This document shows, piece after piece, positions 1 to 8,490 of a stretch of DNA of 64,000 bases. How positions within the stretch are numbered: the first letter of the stretch is position 1; each line of letters starts with the position of its first letter. The stretch is from Candidatus Anammoximicrobium sp. (GTDB lineage: Bacteria; Planctomycetota; Planctomycetia; Pirellulales; Pirellulaceae), in NCBI GenBank assembly GCA_012515235.1, contig JAAYYU010000113.1, positions 1 to 64,000 of the forward strand, in the 5' to 3' direction. The position numbers were made by a program, and so were the translations under genes. The notes beneath the pieces were generated by a model. The model was not told the origin of the DNA. It did not search any database and saw nothing but the letters and a program-made list of their open reading frames with translations.

Positions 1-291
1 AATCCGAAAAAAATCACCGCCCGCCCAGGAAACGCGGTGAACAACGATGCCTTTGCGGGTAAGTCATTCTCGGGACGCTTCCTAACCCCTTGGCAGACAA
101 GCCGGTTGCGAACAGCGCATTCGGCTCCGGCCCAGCCAGCCGTCCTCGACGGCAACCGGGCGTTCCCGTACAATAACGCTCCCAGGCCGCAGCCCGCCGT
201 GCCGTCGATCTACGAATGGCAGCAACGCCGTTCGTCCCCCTAGGGCCGCGGACAATCGCCGATCGCGTCCCTGACACCAAGGAGAGAGTCG
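1..291. other. Leader region with no recognised gene
   Basis: No convincing gene is seen. Short open frames on both strands lack a ribosome site and any motif I recognise. The last 20 bases before the DhaK start carry an AAGGAGAG ribosome binding site. Confidence 0.5.
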
Positions 292-1290
292 ATGCCGATG
301 AAGAAGTTCATCAATGCCCCGGAGAACTTGACCGCCGAACTCCTGGAAGGCTTTGCCCTGGCTTACAGCCGCAAGATCGTCCTGCAGGGCAAGACGGTGC
401 TGCGGGCGGTGCCGAAGAGTCCGGACAAGGTCGCCCTGGTGACGCTGGGCGGGGCCGGGCATGAGCCGGCACTGAGCGGATTCGTCGGCCCCGGAATGCT
501 GGACGCGAGCGTGGTAGGCGACATTTTCGCCGCGCCGGGCGCGCCCGCCGTGCTGGCGGCCCTCCAAGCCACGCGCCGCGAAGCGGGCACGCTGCTGGTG
601 ATCCTGAACCACGCCGGCGACGTGATGTCGGGCAACATGGCGTTCGAGATGGCCACACAGCAGGGCGTCAAGGTCGAAAAGGTGCTCACGCACGAAGATA
701 TCTCCGCGGGCAAAGACGCCCCGCTGGAAAACCGCCGCGGCCTGGTGGGCTGCATCCCCTTGTACAAGATCGCCGGCGCGGCCGCCGAGGCGGGCAAGAG
801 CCTGCCGGAAATCGTGGCGATCGTCGAGCGGTTCAACGAGAACCTGCGCACGCTGGCCGTGGCCCTGTCCCCGGCCACCCATCCGGCCAGCGGCGGCGTG
901 ATCGGCCAAATCGCCGACGATGAAATGGAAGTGGGCATGGGCCAGCACGGCGAGGGCGGCGGCGGCGTGATGAAACTGGCCAGCGCCGACGAGACCGCCC
1001 GGATCATGCTCGACAAACTCCTGGACACGATCGCCGTCCAGGCCGGCGACCAACTGCTGGTGGTGATCAACGGCTCCGGGGCGACAACGCTGATGGAGCA
1101 GTATCTGGTCCTCCGCGCGGTCAAGAAGTTGCTCGACGCTCGCGGCCTGGTGATGGCCCGCTCGCTGGTCGGCGAGTTCCTGACCGTTCAGGAGATGGGC
1201 GGCTTTCAGATGTGCATCGCCAAGCTGGACGACGAATTGATCGAACTGTTCGACGCGCCTTGCGATACGCCAAGTCTGACGGTGAAGTAG
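292..1290 (+). CDS. dhaK: Dihydroxyacetone kinase subunit DhaK family
   Basis: 332 residues, the usual DhaK length. DhaK binds a short ketose as a covalent hemiaminal on a histidine and receives phosphate from DhaL. The three catalytic positions known from E. coli DhaK are all present: His57 in GGAGHEP, Asp110 in NHAGD, and the substrate-binding His219 in GQHGEGG. The start at 292 follows AAGGAGAG; a second ATG two codons on is possible. DhaL follows after 32 bases, then an LsrF-type aldolase, so the three look like one operon. No DhaM, EI or HPr gene is nearby, so the phosphate donor is unknown. The substrate may be another small ketose such as erythrulose or an AI-2 form rather than dihydroxyacetone; family call firm, substrate not. 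Confidence 0.9.
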   Translation: MPMKKFINAPENLTAELLEGFALAYSRKIVLQGKTVLRAVPKSPDKVALVTLGGAGHEPALSGFVGPGMLDASVVGDIFAAPGAPAVLAALQATRREAGTLLVILNHAGDVMSGNMAFEMATQQGVKVEKVLTHEDISAGKDAPLENRRGLVGCIPLYKIAGAAAEAGKSLPEIVAIVERFNENLRTLAVALSPATHPASGGVIGQIADDEMEVGMGQHGEGGGGVMKLASADETARIMLDKLLDTIAVQAGDQLLVVINGSGATTLMEQYLVLRAVKKLLDARGLVMARSLVGEFLTVQEMGGFQMCIAKLDDELIELFDAPCDTPSLTVK

Positions 1291-1322
1291 ATGCGTGGTT
1301 GGGGCGGTGGAGGTGTCTGACG

Positions 1323-1970
1323 ATGTCGGGAACAATCGATTTCGACGGACTCGTGCAGGTGCTCCGCACGGCGGCGACTCGGGTCAAGGCCGGGGCGGAT
1401 GAGTTGGGCCGGCTGGATTCGGCCACCGGCGACGGGGATCACGGAGTGGCCATGACGCGGGCCATGCAGGCCCTGGAAAAGGGCCTCGCGGAATGTCCCG
1501 AGCGGACCGGCCAGACGTTGCTGCAGGGCGTCGCCTGGTCCATCCTGGGCATCGACGGCGGGGCGACGGGCCCCCTGGTCGGCTCGCTGTTCTTGGGCAT
1601 GGTGGAACCTGTCGGCCAGGCCGACCGGATCGATGCCCCGCGGTTGGCGTCGATGTTCGCCGCCGGCGTGGCCAAAATGGGCGCCATCAGCAAGGCGCAG
1701 CTCGGCGACAAGACCATGATGGACTCGCTGCTGCCGGCCGTCGAGGCCTTGCAAACGGCCGCCGCGGCTGGCGACTCGGTGGCCGCGGCCCTCGCCAAAG
1801 CCGCCGCCGCCGCCCAGGCCGGCGCGGAACGCACCAAGGATCTGCGTGCCCGATTCGGCAAGGCTCGGAACCTGGGCGAACGCAGCCTCGGACACCAGGA
1901 CCCCGGCGCTACGTCGATGGCCCTGCTGCTGCGCGGCCTGGCCGAAGGTGCCGCTTCGCTGGAAACGTGA
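1323..1970 (+). CDS. dhaL: Dihydroxyacetone kinase subunit DhaL family
   Basis: 215 residues. DhaL is the ADP/ATP-binding partner that phosphorylates the ketose held on DhaK. The Mg-nucleotide aspartates are visible near the N-terminus as D32, D37 and D39 in a D-x4-DGDHG pattern, matching D30/D35/D37 of E. coli DhaL. An open frame extends upstream to about 1212 but overlaps dhaK, so the ATG at 1323, 32 bases after the dhaK stop, is preferred. DhaK and DhaL are separate chains, as in PTS-linked kinases, yet no PTS gene is in the window. Confidence 0.88.
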   Translation: MSGTIDFDGLVQVLRTAATRVKAGADELGRLDSATGDGDHGVAMTRAMQALEKGLAECPERTGQTLLQGVAWSILGIDGGATGPLVGSLFLGMVEPVGQADRIDAPRLASMFAAGVAKMGAISKAQLGDKTMMDSLLPAVEALQTAAAAGDSVAAALAKAAAAAQAGAERTKDLRARFGKARNLGERSLGHQDPGATSMALLLRGLAEGAASLET

Positions 1971-1987
1971 GGGAAACGCAAAGCTGG

Positions 1988-2030
1988 AAATGAAGAATGA
2001 GAAATGAAGAATGAGAAATGAGAAGTGAGA
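1988..2030 (+). repeat. A/G-rich short tandem repeat
   Basis: The motif GAAGAATGAGAAAT recurs in tandem (about two and a half copies of a 14-base unit) in the gap between dhaL and the LsrF-type gene. It is purine-only on the plus strand, unlike the surrounding GC-rich DNA. It leaves the ribosome site of the next gene (GAGAAAGGACAAGG, about 2092-2106) intact. Confidence 0.6.
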
Positions 2031-2109
2031 GCCGGAATGCCCGCCGATTGGCACTCGATCCGCCTCACTTGTCACTCGCACCTGTTTCCGTAGAGAAAGG
2101 ACAAGGATT

Positions 2110-2994
2110 ATGGCGGAGTCGGAAGGCAACAAGAACGCGAAGGACTTTGGCATTGGCATCCCGCAAGAGACGCCGGGGTTTCACGTCAAAGGTTCGGCCG
2201 CTTACGACTGGGGCATGAAACATCGCTTGTCGCAGATCTTCCATCCTCGGACCGGACGCGTGGTCATGCTGGCTTTCGATCACGGCTATATCATGGGTCC
2301 AACTTCGGGCCTGGAACGCGTCGACTTGAGCATCGTGCCGCTGATTCCCTACGCGGATGTGCTGATGTGTACGCGCGGCATCCTGCGGACGGTGGTGCCG
2401 CCCCAGTGCGTCAAGCCCGTCGCCCTGCGGACCAGCGCCGGAGCCACGGTCCTGACCGAACTGAGCAAGGAGCGGATCGGCGTGGACGTCGAGGATGCGA
2501 TCCGTCTGAACGCGGCCGCCCAGGCAGTCATGGCCTACATCGGAGCGCCCTTCGAGCACGAGACGCTGGGCGTGCTGACGACGACGATCGACGCGGGGAT
2601 GAAGTACGGCCTGCCGACGCTGGCCGTCACGGCCGTGGGCAAAGACATGGTCCGGGATGCACGCTATCTGGGCATGTCCTGCCGCGTGTGCGCCGAATTG
2701 GGGGCCCAGTTCGTCAAAACGTATTACTGCGAACCCGATTTCGAACAGGTCACGGCCGCCTGTCCCGTGCCGGTGGTGATCGCCGGCGGGAAAAAGATCT
2801 CCGAGCCGGACGCGCTGGAGCTGGCCTACAAAGCGATCGACCAAGGCGCCGCCGGCGTCGATATGGGCCGCAATATCTTCGGCGCCGACTGCCCCGTGGC
2901 CATGATCCAAGCCGTGCGAGCCGTGGTCCACGAAGGCGAAAAGCCCGCCAAGGCCCTGGAGTTGTACGAAACTCTCAAGAATCAACTCGCCTGA
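2110..2994 (+). CDS. lsrF: LsrF-type class I aldolase/thiolase (DeoC/FbaB family)
   Basis: 294 residues against about 291 for E. coli LsrF. LsrF cleaves 3-hydroxy-2,4-pentanedione 5-phosphate with CoA to acetyl-CoA and DHAP, ending AI-2 breakdown. Family features seen: the barrel start VVMLAFDHGY, the Schiff-base lysine K203 in FVKTYYCEPD, and the phosphate-binding VVIAGGKK and GRNIFG loops. An AAAGGACAAGG site precedes the ATG. It is third in the dhaK-dhaL-lsrF set, separated from dhaL by about 140 bases. An LsrG-like gene is found at 24.7 kb. Related aldolases act on other phosphorylated ketoses, so the symbol marks the family rather than a proven reaction. Confidence 0.82.
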   Translation: MAESEGNKNAKDFGIGIPQETPGFHVKGSAAYDWGMKHRLSQIFHPRTGRVVMLAFDHGYIMGPTSGLERVDLSIVPLIPYADVLMCTRGILRTVVPPQCVKPVALRTSAGATVLTELSKERIGVDVEDAIRLNAAAQAVMAYIGAPFEHETLGVLTTTIDAGMKYGLPTLAVTAVGKDMVRDARYLGMSCRVCAELGAQFVKTYYCEPDFEQVTAACPVPVVIAGGKKISEPDALELAYKAIDQGAAGVDMGRNIFGADCPVAMIQAVRAVVHEGEKPAKALELYETLKNQLA

Positions 2995-3039
2995 CCTGCC
3001 CTGCCGCAGACGGTTCCCCGACGCCGATCTGCGCGGTGC

Positions 3040-3140
3040 CTGGGGTCAGGCTTACAGAATTCAATTTTGGCCGAGCATGGTCGTACCATCTGGCTGGCGC
3101 CACGATCGGCCAAAACTGAATTCTGTAAGCCTGACCCCAG
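3040..3140. repeat. Long palindromic interspersed repeat (copy 1), convergent-gene position
   Basis: Near-perfect inverted repeat with arms of about 34 bases, beginning CTGGGGTCAGGCTTACAG and ending in its complement, around a loop of roughly 30 bases. It lies between two convergent genes (LsrF-type ending 2994, Gfo/Idh/MocA ending 3304). A second copy is at 37183-37278, also between convergent genes. The form recalls REP/RAYT-type elements; no transposase of that type is in the window. It could act as a two-way terminator, although it has no T-run. Confidence 0.9.
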
Positions 3141-3303
3141 CGGCGAAAACATGTCCATGCCGATCCCGGACGACCGCGTCCCAGGCTGGCCGCCGCTGGG
3201 GCCCACCAGCTCGATCGCCGGGTCGTCCATCAAGCGGCGCAGCGCTGCGACCATTGCCGGGATCTCTTCGCCGGGCACGGCGCGATCGACCGGCCCCCCC
3301 GCG

Positions 3304-4344
3304 TCACAGCATCTTCTTCTGTTTGTAGGACCGGTACGCCTTGTCGGTCAGGTCCGCGATCGTGAGGGCGTTGCGGCCGTCGTTCAGCGCGGGCGGGCGG
3401 CGCTGAAGGATGCAGTCGGCGAAGTACGAGCATTCGGCCGTGTAGGGATTGACCTTCGGGAACGGCACCTTTTGGAACTTGCGGACCACGTCCTTGCTCT
3501 GCTGGGCGTCGTAGCCGGCGGCGCCCGCCAGGAGCATGGCCTCCAGCACGCCGCCGACGCTCTGGCCGATTGTGCCTTCGGTCAGCACGGCGCCTTGGGA
3601 ACCGTAAATCTCCAGCCGCGTGCGGCTGGCTTCGTCCGGGATGCAGTAGAAGCAGTCGACCGTGGCCTGGGCGCCGGACTTGAATTCCAGCAGCGTGGCC
3701 GAGGCGTCGTCCGATTTGTAGTCCTGCACCAGCGTGTTGACCATCGCCGCCACGCGCCGCACCGGGCCGGCGTACCAAGCCAGCAGATCGTACAGGTGTG
3801 TAGCCATGTCGATCAGCGCTCCGCCGCCGCCCAGTTTCGGATCCTGCCGCCACGCGCCCGGCATCTGGGGATACCAGCAGGACAGCTGCGCCCGCATGTA
3901 CACGATCTTGCCCAACCGGCCCTCGTCGATCATCTGCTTGATGGCGGCGTGCGCCCCGTGGAACTTCATCATGTAGCCCTCCTGCAGATAGACCTTGGCC
4001 TTTTTGCAGGCGTCGACCGCCTCCTTGGTCTGGGCCAGATTCATGGCCAGCGGCTTCTCGCACAGGATGTGCTTGCCCGCGGCGGCCGCGGCTTGGATCT
4101 GCTTCAAGTGGCAGTTGACCGGCGAGGCAATGTACACCGCCTCGACTTCCGGGTCGGCCAACAAGTCCGCTTCGCGCTCGTACGCCTTGGCCACCTTGAA
4201 CTCGGAAGCCACGCGCTGGATGTTCACCGGATCCATCACGGCAACCAGGCGGCAGTTCTTCGCCTTGAGCATGCCCGGAATGGTCCTGCGAAACGCAATG
4301 CCGCCAGCCCCAATGACGCCGAAATTGACGCAAGTCTTGGTCAT
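3304..4344 (-). CDS. Gfo/Idh/MocA family NAD(P)-dependent oxidoreductase
   Basis: 346 residues, cytoplasmic (no signal peptide). The N-terminal Rossmann fold shows GVIGAGGIAFR at 9-19 and the hallmark EKP at 96-98, which places the catalytic lysine. The family oxidises or reduces sugars, inositols and related polyols. The open frame runs further upstream, but the ATG at 4344 follows AGGAGC and begins the dinucleotide fold at the expected distance. It lies about 130 bases downstream of a ceramidase-like gene on the same strand. The substrate cannot be read from sequence; the DhaK/LsrF genes on the other side suggest a polyol or ketose pathway, but only by neighbourhood. Confidence 0.88.
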   Translation of the reverse strand: MTKTCVNFGVIGAGGIAFRRTIPGMLKAKNCRLVAVMDPVNIQRVASEFKVAKAYEREADLLADPEVEAVYIASPVNCHLKQIQAAAAAGKHILCEKPLAMNLAQTKEAVDACKKAKVYLQEGYMMKFHGAHAAIKQMIDEGRLGKIVYMRAQLSCWYPQMPGAWRQDPKLGGGGALIDMATHLYDLLAWYAGPVRRVAAMVNTLVQDYKSDDASATLLEFKSGAQATVDCFYCIPDEASRTRLEIYGSQGAVLTEGTIGQSVGGVLEAMLLAGAAGYDAQQSKDVVRKFQKVPFPKVNPYTAECSYFADCILQRRPPALNDGRNALTIADLTDKAYRSYKQKKML

Positions 4345-4360
4345 GATCGTGCTCCTGAAC

Positions 4361-4472
4361 GGGATACGGGTTACGGGTTGCGAGGTACGGGACAGGGACG
4401 CGGATTTGCCGTTGTGGGATGAGGCGATTCGCGGTCGCGCGACGCGCATCCCGCATCCCGTGATACGCATCA
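4361..4472. repeat. Short GGGATACGGGTTACGGG-type simple repeats
   Basis: The gap between two minus-strand genes holds repeated (T)ACGGG units near 4360-4390 and their complement CGCATCCCGCATCCCGTG near 4444-4462. The two sets can pair. No gene or promoter is recognised here. Confidence 0.4.
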
Positions 4473-4475
4473 AAC

Positions 4476-5834
4476 TCACGAAGACTCCACAAACAATCGC
4501 TGCAACTGGCTCACGGCAGTGTCGGCCAACCGCTCGCCGGCGCCGGGTTCGTACAAGGTGCTGCCGACAGTGACCTCGTAGCCGCCTTGCGGAAACGACT
4601 CGCGCGTCGGCAGATAGCCGATGGCATCGTTGGCCAACTCGACGACCAGCGTCTGCCCGGCGGGCGAACGCTGTTTCAGGTCCAGTCCAAACTCGCAGAA
4701 GATCTCGCCCGGCAGACCCACCAGGGCCGCATCGCCCACGCGGATCGCCATCACTTCCACTCGGTCCGGCTCGTCCTGGACGGCGTGCATCTCCAGACGC
4801 AGACCGGCGAAGAACGCTTCCGGCAGCCCGTCCACCTGGCCGCGCAGGGTCTGGCCCTGCAAGTCGTCCAGGATTCGGCGGCAACGGTCGCGTTCCTCCG
4901 GCGGGATCTTCATCCGCTCCAGGACCGCCACGTCCTTGGCGACCGCCACGCGATCCGCGGCCAACGGCTGCCGCGTGCGGATCGCCCGGGCGGCGGTGGC
5001 GGCCAGCATATAGCCGACGCGCTCGATCATGCCGTAGCCGCGACCTTGCTGCAGGTTGCGGTAATCAACGTGATTCACATTGCCGCAACAGCCGTTCAGA
5101 AACACGGTCAGGAAGCCGTCTCCTTGGATCCGCGTCAGGGCGGCAGCCAGTTGGCCGGGATAGTCGGCCGAATACAGCCAGTTGTCGCCCGCCAGGATCG
5201 CGGGGTGCAAGCCGAAATTGACGATGGCCGCCGCGGGACCCTCCGCACGCTCGACGACCAGGCAAGTCAGCTGCGGATCGGTCGGTCCCCACGCGGCTTC
5301 GACCTGATCCGGATCGAAGCCGGGCACAAACGCCTCCCAATTCATCTGCGTCGTGCCGTCCCGGCGGCGCAGCCGGCGGTTGAACGACAGCCGCTCTTCG
5401 CGCGCGTAGCCGATGCCCAGTTGGGCCTGGGACAAATCCTGTTCCGCGATCGCGACCGCCGACGCGGCCCTGACCAGCATCGCCTCCGCCGCCGCGCGGT
5501 AGGGCCGGTAGTCCAGCCCGAACAGGAACCGGTCGTGCGGAGCCGGCGCGCTGTGGGTGTGCGTGGCGTGGACCAGCACGTTCTCCGGCGGCACGCTGGC
5601 GGAACGACCGATCGCCTCGCGGATCAAGGCGACGTTGCAGCGGTCGAGCATACACACGTCGAGCGCCAACACGGCCGCCTTGACTCCCTGCGAATCCTCA
5701 AACACGATCGCCTTGGCCGTCAGCGGGTCATGCACCCCGCGGGCCAGATAGTCGTCGCGGAAATTGCCCATCAACGGCAACCCCGGCGGCGGCGTGATGT
5801 CGACGGCGGCCAGGCCGACGCGAAGTTCAGACAT
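4476..5834 (-). CDS. Neutral/alkaline ceramidase N-terminal-like protein
   Basis: 452 residues. The start LRVGLAAVDITPPPGLPLMG, the motif ATHTHSAPAP (His92 and His94, probable zinc ligands) and the later NGCCGNVNHVDY match the Ceramidase_alk N-terminal fold common in planctomycetes, where it usually stands alone as a hydrolase of unknown substrate. No signal peptide is visible, so a cytoplasmic role is likely. True ceramidases are about 650 residues or longer and have an extra C-terminal immunoglobulin-like domain that is absent here. It is on the same strand as the upstream aminotransferase and the downstream dehydrogenase. Confidence 0.82.
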   Translation of the reverse strand: MSELRVGLAAVDITPPPGLPLMGNFRDDYLARGVHDPLTAKAIVFEDSQGVKAAVLALDVCMLDRCNVALIREAIGRSASVPPENVLVHATHTHSAPAPHDRFLFGLDYRPYRAAAEAMLVRAASAVAIAEQDLSQAQLGIGYAREERLSFNRRLRRRDGTTQMNWEAFVPGFDPDQVEAAWGPTDPQLTCLVVERAEGPAAAIVNFGLHPAILAGDNWLYSADYPGQLAAALTRIQGDGFLTVFLNGCCGNVNHVDYRNLQQGRGYGMIERVGYMLAATAARAIRTRQPLAADRVAVAKDVAVLERMKIPPEERDRCRRILDDLQGQTLRGQVDGLPEAFFAGLRLEMHAVQDEPDRVEVMAIRVGDAALVGLPGEIFCEFGLDLKQRSPAGQTLVVELANDAIGYLPTRESFPQGGYEVTVGSTLYEPGAGERLADTAVSQLQRLFVESS

Positions 5835-5856
5835 AGTCGGTAATCCTGCTAAAAGC

Positions 5857-5990
5857 TGCGTTGAACGGAGTTCCTTCCGTTGCGAAGAAAGTCAAGCCCG
5901 TTGGGAACGGACGGACATCCGTTCCGAACGGGCTGAATTCCGCTGCGAACGGATCGAAAAACGTTCGAACTGCTCGCCGTTTCGAGACGC
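5857..5990. repeat. Imperfect 21-bp-period array of GAACGG hairpin repeats
   Basis: Units starting near 5857, 5878, 5899, 5920, 5941 and 5962 share CGTTnnGAACGG with exactly 21-base spacing (the sixth is shifted by one base). Adjacent units can pair, for example GAACGG at about 5905 with CCGTTC at about 5919. The array fills the gap between the aminotransferase stop (5998) and the ceramidase-like start (5834). A related sequence with the same CCGTTCCGrACGGG core lies at 57010-57058. Confidence 0.8.
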
Positions 5991-5997
5991 TCAACGG

Positions 5998-7278
5998 TCA
6001 ACTGTAGGCTTTGATGACCTTCACCAGCCCGGCTGCGATTTGCTGCATGTCCTCGGCGGTGAACGTCGGGTAGGCAAAGCAGGTGAAGGTGTGCGCTTCG
6101 TGCCAACGGGCGTTGGGCACGTCCACTTTGCTGAAGTCAACGCTGGCGGGATCCGTGTACTCCTGCGACGTGAACGGGAACCCGGTGCGGCCGAAGCCGT
6201 TGCGTTCCGTGAAGGCCCGCTCGGTGTGGCACTGCGGCCAGAAGACCTTCCAGCACGGACAGCCTTCCGCGCCGGCCGCGGTGACGAATTGATGGATGTC
6301 GCACTTCATGGCTTCGAGGTTCAGCGAAAACGCACACACAAACCAGCCGTTCTGCCGCTCCGGCGTGTCGATCGGCATGTACTTGACTTGCGGCAGCTGG
6401 CCCAAGGCGTCCATCAGAATGTGCGCGTTGCGGCGACGGGCCGGCATGTTCCAGTCGTCGATCCGGGCCAGCTCGGCCAAGCCGATCGCCGATTGCATCT
6501 CGGTCATCCGGTAGTTCCAGCCCACGCGGTTGTGGATGTAGGGCAGACGCTGCTCCATCTCCAGCAGGTTCATGCGTTTCCGCACGTCGTAGCCGTGGTC
6601 GCGGAAGCTGCGGGCCTGCCACGCCAACTCCTCGTCGTCGGTGGTCACCATGCCGCCCTCGCCGCCGGTGGTGAACGTCTTGTTCTGGCAAAAGCTGCAG
6701 CCGGCAATGTGGCTCAGCGTGCCCGTTTTCTGGCCCTTGTACGAGCCGCCAAAGGCCTCAGCGTTGTCCTCGATCACGAACAGATTGTGCTTCTTGGCAA
6801 AGGCATTGATCGCGTCCATGTCGCAGACGTTGCCGTACAGGTGGACCGGCATGATCGCCTTGGTTCGCGGCGTGATCAGCTTTTCGGCCGATTCGAGGCT
6901 GATGCAGTGGTCGTCCAGATTGACATCGGCAAACCGCGGGATGGCTCCGGCCTGGACGATGGAGAAACTGGAGGCGATGAACGTATAGCTGGGCACGATC
7001 ACCTCGTCGCCCGGCCCGATCCCCAGGGCGGCCAGCGCCACGTGCAGGGCGGCCGTGCCGGTGGCCACACTGATCGCGTATTTGCTGCCCTGCCACTTGG
7101 CAAACTGGCGCTCGAACTCCATGCCCTTGGGGCCGGTCCAGTAATTGACCTTGCCCGACCGCAGCGTTTCCACGACGGACTCGATCGCCTGGTCGTTGAA
7201 TTTGGGCCATCCGATCAAGGTGTTCGTTACCGCCTTCGATCCGCCGTCGATGGCCAGTCTCTCGCTGCCTGCTGCCAT
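5998..7278 (-). CDS. DegT/DnrJ/EryC1/StrS family PLP aminotransferase
   Basis: 426 residues. This fold-type I PLP family transfers an amino group to keto-sugars or similar carbonyls. Seen: the phosphate-binding GTAALHVALAALGIGPGDEV region, D171 in EDNAEAFGG, which contacts the pyridine nitrogen, and the Schiff-base lysine K200 in QNKTFTTGGEGG. The C-terminal half carries the usual ...NYRMTEMQSAIGLAEL segment. A GGGAGAAGG ribosome site precedes the ATG. It may be the first gene of a minus-strand run with the ceramidase-like protein and Gfo/Idh/MocA enzyme. The substrate is unknown; no nucleotide-sugar genes lie beside it. Confidence 0.9.
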   Translation of the reverse strand: MAAGSERLAIDGGSKAVTNTLIGWPKFNDQAIESVVETLRSGKVNYWTGPKGMEFERQFAKWQGSKYAISVATGTAALHVALAALGIGPGDEVIVPSYTFIASSFSIVQAGAIPRFADVNLDDHCISLESAEKLITPRTKAIMPVHLYGNVCDMDAINAFAKKHNLFVIEDNAEAFGGSYKGQKTGTLSHIAGCSFCQNKTFTTGGEGGMVTTDDEELAWQARSFRDHGYDVRKRMNLLEMEQRLPYIHNRVGWNYRMTEMQSAIGLAELARIDDWNMPARRRNAHILMDALGQLPQVKYMPIDTPERQNGWFVCAFSLNLEAMKCDIHQFVTAAGAEGCPCWKVFWPQCHTERAFTERNGFGRTGFPFTSQEYTDPASVDFSKVDVPNARWHEAHTFTCFAYPTFTAEDMQQIAAGLVKVIKAYS

Positions 7279-7901
7279 GATCCTTCTCCCTTGTCAGGTC
7301 GTTGCGTTTGCGTGGAAATTCTCACGAAACGCTAGTTTAGCAGCAAGGGGGGCGGTCCTTCAAGCACGCAGGCCGTGCCATTCGGGACACGGGGCACTGC
7401 ACTTCTTCGGGCCGAGCGGCAGTTGGACTTCCGGAAACGGACGACGCGGACGATCAAAACAGGGCCCGGCGCCAGGCAGCGGCAGGAACGACGCGTTTCC
7501 TTCGCTGCGCAACCGCACTTTCCGCACGGTCTACCGATTCATTCGGCCGAAAGTTGCGAGCGAGCCAAGCTCCGAGACTTGCCGCGGCATGTCACCACGC
7601 TGCTCGCCAGCGTGGAACGGTGTTCACAACCAGACCGCCGCCCCTCGCGTCCCCCCCGTCCGTCGTCACCACGCTGCTCGCCAGCGTGAAACGTCGCCGG
7701 AATTGGCAACCTGGTCTGCTGGCACGAATCGAACTGAGGTCGAGCCGGGACGGCAGCCCGCAAGTTCGCCGGTGATCGTCACAGATAGCCTGCTAGCAAG
7801 GGCCGCAACGGTCTTGCCAGCAGAAAAACGCTACAAAACAGCGACATTGCTGCCGATGTTCTTCACACCCACAGAATGCCCACCTTCACCGGGAGATTAC
7901 C
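7279..7901. other. Intergenic region with two copies of a small hairpin
   Basis: Upstream sequences of the divergent aminotransferase and small acidic protein genes. No gene with a supported start was seen. The stretch contains the two CACGCTGCTCGCCAGCGTG hairpins listed separately. Confidence 0.5.
7590..7692. repeat. Two direct copies of a hairpin CACGCTG-CTCG-CCAGCGTG
   Basis: Copies at about 7592-7618 and 7667-7691, about 75 bases apart. Each begins TCACCACGCTGCTCGCCAGC and folds into a 7-bp stem with a 5-base loop, followed by a short A/G tail. Neither is followed by a T-run on either strand, so a terminator role is not supported. Confidence 0.75.
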
Positions 7902-8087
7902 ATGGACGACGAGATCGAAATCCAAGACTTGGCCGCCGACGAGATCCGTGAACTGCTGCTGGAGGAAGGCAGCGAAGTAGACGAGCATCAGGCTGCCGCC
8001 ATTAAGCAGTTCATCCGGGACATTGGCGGATTGGAAAACGCCCTGGCCGCCGTTGCCATGTTGGATGAGCTTGAACGGGCTGCGTAG
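7902..8087 (+). CDS. Small acidic conserved-type protein, function unknown
   Basis: 61 residues, strongly acidic (MDDEIEIQDLAADEIRELLL...), predicted all helix, with a C-terminal FIRDIGGLENALAAV segment resembling short planctomycete proteins of unknown function. A GGGAG ribosome site lies just before the ATG. Codon use is ordinary for the window. No catalytic motif or membrane segment is present. It stands alone, about 400 bases upstream of tRNA-Ala. Confidence 0.65.
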   Translation: MDDEIEIQDLAADEIRELLLEEGSEVDEHQAAAIKQFIRDIGGLENALAAVAMLDELERAA

Positions 8088-8490
8088 ACGAGGGCCTGCC
8101 AACATGCCCCGCCAAGTCTCTTTTGTCCTTGGCAGGGCCTGCCCGCGCATCGTCCCCCGTGCATCAAGCTCCAGCTCGAGCAAAGAGAGGCCGATTTGGA
8201 GTGCCGACGACGACCTGATGCGGCACCTCGCGGGAGTCCGCTCGGCAGGCTCCACAGTCCCAAGGAGCCAAACTTGGCCTCAGCCGCCTTCTTGTCAGAA
8301 CGGAGGCAATGGCGTATACCATGTATCTGTCAGGCGTTATTCCTTGCTGGTCTTCTCGAACCAAGTCCTGTAGGGCCAGATCCTGGGTGACCGTCGCGGG
8401 GCGATTCTCTGTGAATCTCCATCACTGACGGAAGCACTAAAGCCGATCCAGTTCAGGAACTGCAGGCCATGCCGCAGTTTTCGGCGGTTT
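8088..8490. other. Intergenic region before tRNA-Ala
   Basis: About 400 bases without a supportable gene; open frames here are shadows of each other and lack ribosome sites. It presumably holds the tRNA promoter, but I could not pick a clear -35/-10 pair. Confidence 0.4.

Noticed and set aside
5857-5990. CRISPR-like array
   Set aside because: The unit repeats without unique spacers, units are degenerate and no cas gene is nearby.
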